Positions 7,450 through 15,656 of a stretch of 64,000 nucleotides of DNA are shown in pieces (the first letter of the stretch is position 1; every line of letters starts with the position of its first letter). The translations under genes and the position numbers were made by a program. The stretch is from JAFAYN01 sp963733105 (GTDB lineage: Bacteria > Gemmatimonadota > Gemmatimonadetes > Longimicrobiales > Longimicrobiaceae), in assembly GCA_963733105.1 (NCBI GenBank), contig CAVTCB010000005.1, forward strand, positions 372,001 to 436,000, in the 5' to 3' direction. The notes beneath the pieces were generated by a model that made no database searches, had not been told where the DNA came from, and was given only the letters and a program-made list of their open reading frames with translations.

Positions 7450-8694
7450 ATGAGCGAGACGTTCCGCCTCGCGCGGGAGGAGGAGGTGCCGGAGCTGGCC
7501 CGGCTGGTGACGCACAGCTTCCCCGTGCCCGGACGCGGCGTGGAGTGGTGGGAGAACACGCTGCGCACCGACCCCCGCGGCGCGCTGGACGCGCTCTGGG
7601 TGGGGGAGTCGGGTGGACGCCTCGCCGCGGGGTGCCAGATCCTGCGCTTCCGGCAGTGGATCGGGGGCGTCCCCTTCCCGGTGATGGGGCTGGCGATGGT
7701 GGCGATCTCCCCCACGCACCGGCGGCGGGGGCTGGCGGGCCGGATGGTGCGCGAGGCGTTCCGCCACTCCCTGCAGCGGGGGGACGTGGCCTCGGCGCTC
7801 TACCCGTTCCGCGTCACCTTCTACGAGCGGCTGGGGTACGGCCTGGCGGGCGAGGTCCTCCAGTACCAGCTCCCGCCGGAGTCGATTCCCGACGACCCGG
7901 GGGCGCGCGCCCGCGTCTCCCTGGTGCTCGGGGAGGAGGACCGCGCCGCCGTGCGCGCCGTGCACGACCGCTGGATCCGCACGCAGACGGGCCAGGTGGA
8001 GCGCGCGGAGGGCGCCTGGGCCCCGCTCTGGGAGAGCCCGCTCCACGCCGTGGCCCTGTACCGCGGCGAGACGGGGGAGCCGGAGGGGTACGCCACCCTC
8101 CGCTACCGCCCCGACCTCCCCGTGGCCACGCGCTTCGCCGAGGTGGAGGAGCGGGCCTGGCTCACCCCGGGCGCGCAGCGGGGGATCTACGCCTGGCTGT
8201 CGTCGCTGGGCGACCAGCACGCCCAGCTCGCCTACCGGGCTCATCCTGAGGAGGGGTTCGGCGACCGCGTGCAGGAGCCGCGTCTCCCCCCGGGCGGCGC
8301 GCCCGGCTGGGGGATCTGGTTCCCCTCCGCCACTCTTCTGGTGGGTCCCATGTTCCGCCTCCTCGACCTCCCCGCGGCGCTGGCGATGCGCACCGCCCCG
8401 GAGGACGTGTCCGCCTCGGCGACGCTGGAGGTGCGCGACGACGACCTCCCGGAGAACGCGGGCCGCTGGCACCTGCGCGTGGAGGGCGGGCGGATGCACG
8501 CGGAGCGCGCGGGCGGCGGCGCCGGTCCCGTGCTCACCCTCCCGGTCCGCGTCCTCTCCCGCATCTTCATCGGCGCGGTGTCGCCGTCGCAGGCCGTGGC
8601 TGCGGGCGCGGCGGCCGTGAGCGACGCTCCGGCACTGGAAGTGCTGGACAGGGCCTTCCGGGTCCCGCGCCCCTGGACCTTCGAGCGCTTCTGA
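7450..8694 (+). CDS. Eis-family GNAT N-acetyltransferase
   Basis: The product is 414 residues. The start is the ATG at 7450, preceded by GGGAGG. The length and order fit Eis (enhanced intracellular survival): two GNAT folds and a C-terminal sterol-carrier-like domain. The acetyl-CoA site is visible as VAISPTHRRRGLAGRMV near residue 85, and FYERLGYG follows near 125. In mycobacterial Eis a Tyr (Y126) acts as acid and the C-terminal Phe carboxylate acts as base; here the chain also ends in Phe (WTFERF), and a Tyr lies in the equivalent stretch. Eis enzymes acetylate amines, including aminoglycosides; the natural substrate here is unknown. It diverges from namZ. Confidence 0.85.
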   Translation: MSETFRLAREEEVPELARLVTHSFPVPGRGVEWWENTLRTDPRGALDALWVGESGGRLAAGCQILRFRQWIGGVPFPVMGLAMVAISPTHRRRGLAGRMVREAFRHSLQRGDVASALYPFRVTFYERLGYGLAGEVLQYQLPPESIPDDPGARARVSLVLGEEDRAAVRAVHDRWIRTQTGQVERAEGAWAPLWESPLHAVALYRGETGEPEGYATLRYRPDLPVATRFAEVEERAWLTPGAQRGIYAWLSSLGDQHAQLAYRAHPEEGFGDRVQEPRLPPGGAPGWGIWFPSATLLVGPMFRLLDLPAALAMRTAPEDVSASATLEVRDDDLPENAGRWHLRVEGGRMHAERAGGGAGPVLTLPVRVLSRIFIGAVSPSQAVAAGAAAVSDAPALEVLDRAFRVPRPWTFERF

Positions 8695-8737
8695 GCGCCC
8701 GACGGAGCTCACCCTCACCGTGTCGGACAGGCTCCCT

Positions 8738-10423
8738 ATGGCAGACCAACGACCCAAGTCCCCGCTTCCCTCCCGGCTCGCCGCCTCCTTCGCCGTCCTG
8801 GCCCTGGCGGCGTGCGGCGGGGGAGACGGCGGAGGCGCCTCCGGGGACGCGGCAGGAGCGGGCGGCAGCGCCCGGACCTTCACCGGGGCGGCGCCGGGCG
8901 GCACCCTGATCGTCCTTTCCGAGGGCGACGCCGACGACCTGAACCCGCTCACCTTCGACAGCAACCCGTCGTACCAGATCGTCCACCTCACCTTCCGGGC
9001 CCTGGCCCGGCGGGACAGCACGCTGAGCGGCTACGTCCCCGACCTCCTGCGGTCGTGGGAGCAGCCGGACAGCGCCACCGTGCTCCTCCACGTCCGCCCC
9101 GGGCTGAAGTGGCACGACGGGAAGGCGGTGACCGCGCAGGACGTGGTCTTCACCATCGAGCGGCAGAAGGACCCGGCGACCGCCTCCCCCCGGCAGCAGG
9201 ACGTGGCCGCGGTGGAGTCGGCGCGGGCGGTGGACTCCATGACCGCGGAGGTGAAGCTGAACCGCGTGGGGCCCTCCATCCTGAACGCGCTCCTGGAGGT
9301 GGTCCCCGTCCCCCGGCACCTGCTGGACAGCGTCCCCGCGGAGCGGATGCGCTTCGCGCAGTTCAGCCAGCGCCCGGTGGGGAACGGGCTCTTCCGCTTC
9401 GCCGGGTGGAACAAGGGGCAGCAGGTGGTGGTGGAGGCGAACCGCGACGCGCCCGACGGCCGGCCCGCGCTGGACCGCGTCATCATGCGCGTGGTGCCCG
9501 ACCCCACCGCGCGGATGACCGAGCTGCTGAACGGGAACGGCGACATGGCCAAGGTCGCCGCCCACCAGCGCCGGGAGCTGGAGAGCGCGCGCGGGGTCGA
9601 GCTGCACAGCGCCGCGCAGGTGCGCCCGGCGTGGATCGCCTGGAACACCTCCCGCCCGCCGGCGAGCGACCCGGCGGTGCGCCGCGCCTTCCTGATGGCC
9701 CTGAACCGCCCGCAGATCGTGCAGGGGCTCTTCGGCCCGCAGGGACAGGCCGCGCTCTCTCCCATCCCGCCGAAGCTGCGGGAGCACAGCGCGGACGTGC
9801 GCCCCATCCCGTACGATCCCGCCGGCGCGCGACGCCTCCTGGAGCAGGCCGGGTGGACGGACGCCAACCGCGACGGCATCCTGGAGAAGGGCGGCCGTCC
9901 CCTTCGCGTCGAGGTGGAGTTCGCCTCCAGCGACCCCATTCGCGGGGACGTGCTGGTGGCGATGCAGGCGCAGCTCCGCCAGGCGGGAATCCAGATGGCC
10001 CCGCGCTCCTACGAGCGCACCACCTGGGTGGAGCGGCTGCGCGGCCGGGAGTTCACGGCGTCGTTCTGGGGGTGGGGGTGGGGACCGGGGGTGATGGGGC
10101 CCAACGCCGAGCAGCTCTTCCACTCGCGCTCCATCCCGCCCAACGGGCCCAACTTCGCGGGCTACCGGAACCCGAGGGTGGACGCGCTGATCGACTCCAT
10201 CCTGGTGCAGGGCGACACCACCCGGGCGCGGGGGCTCTGGCGGCAGCTGGAGCAGCAGGTGATCGACGACGCGGTCTATGCGCCGATCTTTCTGGACCCG
10301 GAGTTCTACGCCGTCAACGAGCGGTTCGCGAACGTCAAGTTCCGGGGGCCGGAGTGGTGGGAGGACGTGATCTTCTGGAGCGTTCCGGCGGACAAGCGGC
10401 TGCCCCGGGATCGTTCTCGCTGA
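8738..10423 (+). CDS. ABC transporter substrate-binding lipoprotein, family 5 (DppA/OppA-like)
   Basis: The protein has about 560 residues. A lipoprotein signal ends VLALAAC, followed by a Gly-rich linker and then a complete SBP_bac_5 fold. Family signatures are LRSWEQPDSATVLLHVRPGLKWHDGKAVTAQDVVFT near residues 105-140, NGLFRFAGWNKGQ near 215, RRAFLMALNRPQIVQGLFG near 315 and NFAGYRNPRVDALID near 475. Such proteins capture peptides or similar ligands in the periplasm for an ABC importer. No permease or ATPase gene is adjacent, so it is an orphan binding protein or acts with a distant transporter. ATG 8738 is preferred; an in-frame GTG at 8720 is possible. A tandem-hairpin repeat element begins 6 nt after the stop. 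Confidence 0.88.
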   Translation: MADQRPKSPLPSRLAASFAVLALAACGGGDGGGASGDAAGAGGSARTFTGAAPGGTLIVLSEGDADDLNPLTFDSNPSYQIVHLTFRALARRDSTLSGYVPDLLRSWEQPDSATVLLHVRPGLKWHDGKAVTAQDVVFTIERQKDPATASPRQQDVAAVESARAVDSMTAEVKLNRVGPSILNALLEVVPVPRHLLDSVPAERMRFAQFSQRPVGNGLFRFAGWNKGQQVVVEANRDAPDGRPALDRVIMRVVPDPTARMTELLNGNGDMAKVAAHQRRELESARGVELHSAAQVRPAWIAWNTSRPPASDPAVRRAFLMALNRPQIVQGLFGPQGQAALSPIPPKLREHSADVRPIPYDPAGARRLLEQAGWTDANRDGILEKGGRPLRVEVEFASSDPIRGDVLVAMQAQLRQAGIQMAPRSYERTTWVERLRGREFTASFWGWGWGPGVMGPNAEQLFHSRSIPPNGPNFAGYRNPRVDALIDSILVQGDTTRARGLWRQLEQQVIDDAVYAPIFLDPEFYAVNERFANVKFRGPEWWEDVIFWSVPADKRLPRDRSR

Positions 10424-10428
10424 GCTGT

Positions 10429-10555
10429 GGGGCCGCTCCGGAGCCCGGCCAAACTGCGGCCGGTCTCCTGCGCGGGGGCGGTGAGCCTCGCGAAACAGCC
10501 CGCGAGTCTCCCCGCCCCGGAGTGAGCCACCGGAAACAGCCCCGGTGTCTCCCTC
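10429..10555 (+). repeat. Tandem-hairpin element, copy A (three hairpins)
   Basis: Three consecutive hairpins share one frame: GAG, unpaired C, a 6-bp variable stem, a loop starting AAAC, the other arm, unpaired T, CTC. H1 (10441-10467) has CCGGCC/GGCCGG, H2 (10483-10510) has CTCGCG/CGCGAG, and H3 (10524-10551) has CACCGG/CCGGTG. The element starts 6 nt after the stop of the binding-protein gene in the same orientation. Copy B at 28557 has the same three hairpins with stem changes on both sides, which supports a folded RNA. It is not a protein-coding region. The function is unknown; a terminator, 3'-end stabiliser or protein-binding role are all possible. Confidence 0.7.
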
Positions 10556-10588
10556 CGTAACGGATCATAGGGGTACGACGGAACTGCC

Positions 10589-10635
10589 CAACGACGACGG
10601 GGCGGCACCATCGCGGTGCCGCCCCGTCGTCGTTG
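10589..10635. terminator. 21-bp perfect hairpin between convergent genes
   Basis: The arms 10589-10609 and 10615-10635 pair perfectly over 21 bp with a 5-nt loop, between the binding-protein gene and the convergent PBP2 gene. The core (GACGGGGCGGCACC) repeats that of the hairpin at 5961. There is no T tract on either side, so termination by stem strength or with Rho is inferred. Confidence 0.6.
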
Positions 10636-10654
10636 CAGCGAATTGATTCACCCG

Positions 10655-12616
10655 CTACGTCCCGCCCCCTGCCACCGTCGGCTCCGGGGGAGCCGACAGC
10701 GTGATCCGCACGTCGCGGTCCGGGACGGCGGGCGCGGGGCGGGGGGCGGAGGGGGCCGAGCGCCGGGGGGTGGTCTGCTTCGGGGTGTTGGTGGGCTGCG
10801 CGTCCTCGATGCGCTCCGTGCGGAAGCCGTGCTTCTTGTTCAGGTAGAAGTTGGCGATCCTGGCCGCCACCGGGGCCGCCGCGCCGGAGCCCGACTCGCC
10901 GAACTCCACCACCACCGCCACCACGATCTCCGGGGCCCCGCCGCGCGGGCCCGCGAAGCCGGTGAACCAGGCGTGCGGGCGCTTCAGGTCCTGCGAGTTC
11001 TGCGAGGTTCCCGTCTTCCCCGACAGTTTCCAGCGGGTCAGCTCCACCGCGTGGGCCGAGCCCCCCTCCTCGACCACCCGCGCCATCCCCTCCCGCACCG
11101 CCTCCAGCGTCTCCCTGCTCACGCGCAGGTCCGTCTCCGGCGGACCCTCCGTCCTGCTCGCCAGGACGTGCGGCGCCGCCGCCGTCCCGTCGCCCGACAG
11201 CGCCGAGAAGAACTGCGCCATGCGGATCGGCGTCTGCGAGTTCGGCCCCTGGCCGATGGACAGGTTCATCACCTCGCTCGGCGGCGGCGTCCACCCGAAG
11301 CGCTTCTTGTACCAGGCGCGCCCCGAGGGGAAGGTCCCCGTCTTCTCCCCCGGGAGGTCCACCCCCGTCTTGCGGGCGAAGCCCAGGCGCGTCCCCTCCT
11401 GCGTGAGGAGGTCGATGCGGAGGCGGATGCCGAGCTGGTAGAAGTACACGTTGCAGGAATTGGCGATGGCCTGGAGCAGGTTCTGCGGACCGTGCCCCTC
11501 CTTCTTCCAGCAGCGGGAGTAGCGCCCCGCGTAGGCCATCCCCCCCGTGCACGCGATCGGCATCACCATCTCCGGGGTGATCACGCCCTGCTCCAGCCCC
11601 ACGATCGCCGTCGCCAGCTTCCAGGTGGAGCCCGGCGGGTAGATCCCGAAGGTGGCGCGGTTGATCAGCGGGCGCGCCGGGTCCCCGTTCAGCGCGCTCC
11701 ACACCTCCGAGCGGATGCGCCCCACCAGGACGTTCGGGTCGTAGGTGGGGCTGGAGTACATGGTCAGGATCTCCCCCGTGGAGGGGACCATCGCCACCAC
11801 CGCCCCGCGCATCCCCTGCGGGAAGACCGCCCGCGCGTAGCGCTGCAGGTCCAGGTCGATGGTCAGGTGGAGGTCGCGCCCCGCCGTGGGAGCCGTGGAG
11901 AGCTGCTCCGAGAAGCGCCTCACCAGGCGCCCGCGCGCGTCCACCTCCACGTAGCGAGTCCCCGGCGTCCCCCCCACCAGGCGCTCGTACTCCCGCTCCA
12001 CCCCCGCCTTGCCGATGTGCTGCCCCATCCGGTAGCCGTCCCACTCCTTCCGCTCCAGCTCCGGCTCGCTGATCTCCGCCACGTACCCCACGAGGTGGGA
12101 CACCGCGTCCCCGTACGGGTAGCGGCGGATCGGCCGCGGCTCCAGCAGCACCCCCTCCGGCCGCTTCAGCTGCTCGTGGAACCGGGAGAGCTGCTCGAAC
12201 GACAGGCCGTCCGAGACCACCACCGGCTCCAGCGGGTGCTTGCGGGCGCGCCCCATGATCTCCGCCACCGCCGTGGAGTCCAGCCCCAGAAGCGGGATCA
12301 GCGGGGCCAGCCGGGCGCGGACCGTGTCGGGGGGGCCGGGCTCCACCGAGAGCGTGTAGCCCGTGACCGTCTCCCCGATCACTTTTCCGTTCCGGTCGAA
12401 GATCGTTCCGCGCGGCGCGGAGATCGGGATCATCCGGAAGCGGTTCCCGTCCGAGCGGAGCGTGAACTCCGTGTTGCGGATGACCTGCGTGCGGAAGAAC
12501 GCCGTGCCCAGCGTGGCCAGCATCGCGCCGATCACGAGCACGGCGAGAAACGCGCGCCGCTTGCGGGCGGGCGGGTTGAAGGGGTTCAGCGGGGGAACAA
12601 CGATCCGGCCGTACAC
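10655..12616 (-). CDS. mrdA: Penicillin-binding protein 2 (class B transpeptidase)
   Basis: This is a roughly 653-residue, membrane-anchored D,D-transpeptidase of the elongation machinery. After a short cytoplasmic start comes one membrane helix (FLAVLVIGAMLATLGTAFF), then the dimerisation domain with ISAPRGTIFDRNGKVI. The transpeptidase domain has all three active-site motifs: STWK (in PPGSTWKLATA), SCN (in IANSCNVYFY) and KTG (in LSGKTGTSQ). The tail is long and Pro-rich (about 40 residues). No ATG precedes the membrane helix; the GTG at 12614-12616 is the best in-frame start, and a longer reading to 12934 is low-complexity and unlike the family. Partner genes rodA or mreBCD are not adjacent. 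It diverges from rho. Confidence 0.9.
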   Translation of the reverse strand: MYGRIVVPPLNPFNPPARKRRAFLAVLVIGAMLATLGTAFFRTQVIRNTEFTLRSDGNRFRMIPISAPRGTIFDRNGKVIGETVTGYTLSVEPGPPDTVRARLAPLIPLLGLDSTAVAEIMGRARKHPLEPVVVSDGLSFEQLSRFHEQLKRPEGVLLEPRPIRRYPYGDAVSHLVGYVAEISEPELERKEWDGYRMGQHIGKAGVEREYERLVGGTPGTRYVEVDARGRLVRRFSEQLSTAPTAGRDLHLTIDLDLQRYARAVFPQGMRGAVVAMVPSTGEILTMYSSPTYDPNVLVGRIRSEVWSALNGDPARPLINRATFGIYPPGSTWKLATAIVGLEQGVITPEMVMPIACTGGMAYAGRYSRCWKKEGHGPQNLLQAIANSCNVYFYQLGIRLRIDLLTQEGTRLGFARKTGVDLPGEKTGTFPSGRAWYKKRFGWTPPPSEVMNLSIGQGPNSQTPIRMAQFFSALSGDGTAAAPHVLASRTEGPPETDLRVSRETLEAVREGMARVVEEGGSAHAVELTRWKLSGKTGTSQNSQDLKRPHAWFTGFAGPRGGAPEIVVAVVVEFGESGSGAAAPVAARIANFYLNKKHGFRTERIEDAQPTNTPKQTTPRRSAPSAPRPAPAVPDRDVRITLSAPPEPTVAGGGT

Positions 12617-12761
12617 GGTAGGGGAGAGGCGGGTGCAACGTGTTGGGAGTGAACGCTTTCGTCCGCAAAGGTAAACCCGTTCCGCCGGGCGCGCCAGTGG
12701 CGGGGTGGCGGGATCTCCGCGCAGTGAGGGTGCGCGGAACACGTTCTCCTGCCGATACTTC

Positions 12762-12796
12762 TTGCGTCCGGGCGGGGAAGGCTTATCTTCCCCGCC
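12762..12796 (+). promoter_or_regulatory. Candidate rho promoter overlapped by a 10-bp dyad
   Basis: In the 335-bp gap between divergent PBP2 and rho, TTGCGT (12762-12767), 16 nt and TATCTT (12784-12789) could drive rho with a leader of about 155 nt. A perfect 10-bp inverted repeat (12771-12780 with 12787-12796) straddles the -10, either as an operator or as an RNA hairpin. Rho genes are known to be autoregulated through long leaders in other bacteria. A TTGACA at 12849 has no good -10. The rest of the gap shows nothing clear. Confidence 0.35.
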
Positions 12797-12951
12797 TTCC
12801 ATCGCCGCTGCCGGCCTCCGCGCCGGGCGAACGTCCGCGGCACGCAATTTGACAGCGTCACAGCGCGACCCGCACAACCGAACGGCGGCCCTTCGCCACC
12901 GACGCCTGTCGGGGGCGCCGTCACGCTGCTGCACACAACAACGAACCCCGC

Positions 12952-14121
12952 ATGCCTGTCTCCGCCCAGTCCCCCGCGGCGGCCCAGTCGGAGCAAGACT
13001 CCGGCGGCGCCGTCGAAGGAATCCTCGAGATCCTTCCCAGCGGGAGCGGCTTTCTCCGCTCCGGTGCCAACGCCTATCAGCCCTCCGACGGCGATCCCTT
13101 CGTCCCCCAGTCCGCCATCCGGCGCTTCGGTCTGCGCACCGGGGACCGCGTGCAGGGGGAGACCGGCGCGCCTCCGGGACGGGGGAAGAGCCCGCCGCTG
13201 GAGAACGTCCGCAGCGTCAACGGGCTCCCGCCCGAGCAGGCGCGCAACCGGCCGGACTTCAACTCACTCCCCGCCACCTACCCCGACGAGCGCCTGACGC
13301 TGGAGCACGTCTCCACCGGGAAGCGCCGCGACCTCACCCCCCGCATCGTGGACCTGATCGCCCCGCTGGGGAAGGGGCAGCGCGCCCTGATCGTGGCCCC
13401 GTCCCGCGCGGGGAAGACCACGCTGCTGACGGCCGTGCTGGAGGGAGTGGCGACCAACTACCCGGATGCCGCGCTCCTGGTCCTGCTCGTGGACGAGCGG
13501 CCCGAAGAGGTCACGGAGATGGAGATGCTCGGGTTCGGCGAGGTGATCGCCTCCTCGTTCGACTGCCCGGCCGAGCGCCACGTCGCCGCCGCGGAGATGG
13601 TGCTGGAGCACTCCCGGCGCCTGGTGGAGAGCGGGCGCGACGTGGTCCTGGTTCTGGACTCGCTCACCCGGCTGGCCCGTGCCTACAACAACACCGAGCG
13701 GGGGACGGGAAAGCTCCTCTCCGGCGGCCTGGACAGCGGCGCCATGGAGAAGCCCAAGCGCTTCTTCGGCGCCGCGCGCAAGGTGCGGGGCGGGGGAGGG
13801 TCGCTCACCATCGTCGCCACCGCGCTGGTGGACACCGGGTCGCGGATGGACGAGGTGATCTTCGAGGAGTTCAAGGGCACCGGCAACTCCGAGATCGTGC
13901 TGGACCGGGAGCTGGCGGACAAGCGGATCTTCCCGGCCATCAACATCGAGAAGAGCGCCACCCGGCGGGAGGACCTGCTGATCCCGCCCGAGGACCTGGA
14001 CAAGGTCTACCACCTGCGGCGGGTGCTGCACTCGCTGTCGTCCGAGGACGCGCTGCAGCTTCTCGTCAAGCAGATGAGCGACACCAAGTCCAACGCGGAG
14101 CTTCTGTCCAAGCTTCGGTAG
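12952..14121 (+). CDS. rho: Transcription termination factor Rho
   Basis: The product is 389 residues, shorter than the roughly 420 of E. coli because the N-terminal helical subdomain is nearly absent. The RNA-binding cold-shock-like domain (GILEILPSGSGFLRS through VQGETG) occupies residues about 22-80. The ATPase core has the Walker A variant APSRAGKTT near 148, DERPEEVTEM near 180, Walker B VLVLDSLTRLARAYN near 230, the Q/R-loop region KVRGGGGSLTIVATAL near 280 and the secondary-site FKGTGNSEIVLDR near 305. It forms a ring helicase that ends transcription and is expected to be essential. A partial copy of the tandem-hairpin element and a 17-bp terminator follow the stop. Confidence 0.95.
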   Translation: MPVSAQSPAAAQSEQDSGGAVEGILEILPSGSGFLRSGANAYQPSDGDPFVPQSAIRRFGLRTGDRVQGETGAPPGRGKSPPLENVRSVNGLPPEQARNRPDFNSLPATYPDERLTLEHVSTGKRRDLTPRIVDLIAPLGKGQRALIVAPSRAGKTTLLTAVLEGVATNYPDAALLVLLVDERPEEVTEMEMLGFGEVIASSFDCPAERHVAAAEMVLEHSRRLVESGRDVVLVLDSLTRLARAYNNTERGTGKLLSGGLDSGAMEKPKRFFGAARKVRGGGGSLTIVATALVDTGSRMDEVIFEEFKGTGNSEIVLDRELADKRIFPAINIEKSATRREDLLIPPEDLDKVYHLRRVLHSLSSEDALQLLVKQMSDTKSNAELLSKLR

Positions 14122-14127
14122 GCAGGT

Positions 14128-14156
14128 ACGGGCCGCTCCGAAGCCCGGCAAACGGC
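14128..14156 (+). repeat. Tandem-hairpin element, partial copy D
   Basis: This stretch repeats the first 26 nt of copies A and B almost exactly (leader GGGCCGCTCCG, then AGCCCGGCAAACGGC), beginning 7-8 nt after the rho stop. It then breaks off into the rho terminator hairpin. It has the same orientation relative to its upstream gene as the other copies. Confidence 0.55.
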
Positions 14157-14160
14157 TCGC

Positions 14161-14200
14161 GCGGAGGAAGACTCGCCAACGGCGGCGAGTCTTCCTCCGC
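14161..14200 (+). terminator. Terminator hairpin after rho
   Basis: A perfect 17-bp stem (14161-14177 with 14184-14200, loop AACGGC) lies 40 nt past the rho stop. Downstream sequence is only mildly T-rich. Confidence 0.65.
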
Positions 14201-14232
14201 GACTGCTTTGGGAACTATTTGAACGGCAACAC

Positions 14233-14263
14233 AAAAAACCCTCTCCCAGGATTGGGAGAGGGT
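14233..14263 (-). terminator. Intrinsic terminator of the kinase/receiver operon
   Basis: An 11-bp stem (14238-14248 with 14253-14263, loop GGAT) is flanked on the low side by A6 (14233-14238). On the minus strand it is a hairpin followed by U6, about 30 nt past the receiver stop. Confidence 0.8.
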
Positions 14264-14291
14264 GCGAGCCTGAGCGAGCGGGTGAGGGCCG

Positions 14292-14675
14292 TTACTTCAG
14301 GTACGTCGGGAGCACCCGGAGGAGCTGCTCGGTGTCGATGGGCTTGGTGAGGTAGCCGGTGCAGCCGGCGGCGAAGCAGGCTTCCTGGTCGGTTTCCAGG
14401 GCGCGGCCGGTGAGGGCGACGATGGGGGTGTCGCGCGTCTCCTCGCGGGCGCGGAGGGTGCGGGCCACCTCCAGCCCGCCCATGTCCGGGAGCCCCAGGT
14501 CCAGGAGGATCAGGTCGGGGCGGCGGCTGGTGGCGGTCTCCACGGCGGCCGCGCCGGAGGCGGCTTCCAGCACGCGGTAGCCGCTCTCCCCCAGCAGGAT
14601 GGAGAAGGCGTTTCGGATCGCCTCGTTGTCCTCCACCAGGAGGACCAGCGGGAGGAGCTCGGGCCCCCCGCTCAC
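14292..14675 (-). CDS. Single-domain response regulator (CheY-like receiver)
   Basis: The product is 127 residues, a receiver domain with no output domain. The acidic pocket is E15/D16 (LVEDNE), the phospho-acceptor is D59 in LILLDLGLPD, the conserved Thr/Ser is in IVALTG and the Lys is in YLTKPID. The start is a GTG at 14675 that overlaps the kinase stop as GTGA, which implies translational coupling and equal expression. With no DNA-binding domain it probably relays phosphate or binds a target protein. The position of its start and its reading frame are fixed by the receiver homology beginning at PLVLLVEDN. Confidence 0.88.
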   Translation of the reverse strand: MSGGPELLPLVLLVEDNEAIRNAFSILLGESGYRVLEAASGAAAVETATSRRPDLILLDLGLPDMGGLEVARTLRAREETRDTPIVALTGRALETDQEACFAAGCTGYLTKPIDTEQLLRVLPTYLK

Positions 14676-15619
14676 GCGGCACCCAGCTTCTGTCCCGCCT
14701 CCACCGAGGGGAGCGTGAACAGGAAGCGGCTCCCGCCTCCCAGCTCGCTCTCCACCCAGATCATCCCGCCGTGCAGCTGCACGAACTTGCGGGCGATGGC
14801 CAGCCCCAGCCCCGTCCCGTGGTGCATCCGCGCGCGGGACGCGTCCACCTGGGCGAACTCCTGGAAGATCATCTCGTGGTGCTGCGGGTCGATCCCGATC
14901 CCGCTGTCCTCCACCACCACCTCCAGCCAGGCCGCGTTCTGAGGCCAGCGGCGGGCCTCCACCCGCAGCGACCCGTCGGGCGGGGTGAAGTCGATGGCGT
15001 TGCCGATCAGGTTCCCCAGCACGTGCACCACCTTGTCGCGGTCCGCCCATGCCAGCGGGAGCACGGAGTTCACCTTCGCCTCGAACCGCAGGTTCTTCTG
15101 CTGGATGAGCGAGGCGTTCATGTCGTAGACGTGGCTCACCACGTCCGCCAGGTCGAACTCCGTCGGCGCCAGCTCGATGGCGCGCGCGTTGGTGCGCGCG
15201 TAGGTGAGGATCTCCTCGATCATCGAGAGGAGCTGCCGGCACGAGTTGATCATCGACTCGATCGCCTCGCGCTGGCGGGGAGCCAGCTCTCCCAGGAGCC
15301 CGTCCCGGAGGATCTCCCCGTAGGTGACGATGGCGGTGAGCGGAGTCCGGAGCTCGTGCGACACGTTGGTGAGGAACTGCGACTTGGCGACGTCGAGGTT
15401 GCGCAGCTCCAGGATGGTGCGCTCCAGCTCCTCCACGCGGCGTGCCAGCACCTCCCGCGTCCCCACCGAGGGGGTGGCGAGGTCGAACGCCGCGACGGTC
15501 TTCTGCGGCGCGTCCGCTCCGGGAGTGTCGGCGAGATGGAAGCCTTCGCGCGCGAGCATCTCGCGGAGGCGATCCGCTTCCCGGTCGTCTCCCTGGAGGT
15601 AGAGGCGCAGTTCGATCAT
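14672..15619 (-). CDS. Sensor histidine kinase (cytoplasmic)
   Basis: The protein has 315 residues and no membrane segment. A short N-terminal part (MIELRLYLQGDDREADRLREML) may be a sensory or coiled region; a linker helix (VLARRVEELERTILELRNL) leads into HisKA. The phospho-acceptor His is in FLTNVSHELRTPLTAIVTY near residue 110. The HATPase_c boxes follow: LIGNAIDFTP (N box), VEDSGIGIDP (G1), FQEFAQVD (F) and HGTGLGLAIARK (G2). It autophosphorylates on His and should pass phosphate to the receiver encoded immediately after it with a 4-nt overlap. The ATG at 15619 is used; no clear Shine-Dalgarno is visible. The ABC transporter gene upstream on the same strand ends only 38 bp away, so the three may be cotranscribed. 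Confidence 0.9.
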   Translation of the reverse strand: MIELRLYLQGDDREADRLREMLAREGFHLADTPGADAPQKTVAAFDLATPSVGTREVLARRVEELERTILELRNLDVAKSQFLTNVSHELRTPLTAIVTYGEILRDGLLGELAPRQREAIESMINSCRQLLSMIEEILTYARTNARAIELAPTEFDLADVVSHVYDMNASLIQQKNLRFEAKVNSVLPLAWADRDKVVHVLGNLIGNAIDFTPPDGSLRVEARRWPQNAAWLEVVVEDSGIGIDPQHHEMIFQEFAQVDASRARMHHGTGLGLAIARKFVQLHGGMIWVESELGGGSRFLFTLPSVEAGQKLGAA

Positions 15620-15656
15620 CCGATTGGGCGAGGCGGGAACGTGCGACGGTCCCAAT

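Noticed and set aside
12617..12934. N-terminal extension of PBP2 to 12934
   Set aside because: The extra 106 residues are Arg/Pro-rich, unlike the family, and would overlap the likely rho promoter region; PBP2 normally starts just before its membrane helix.
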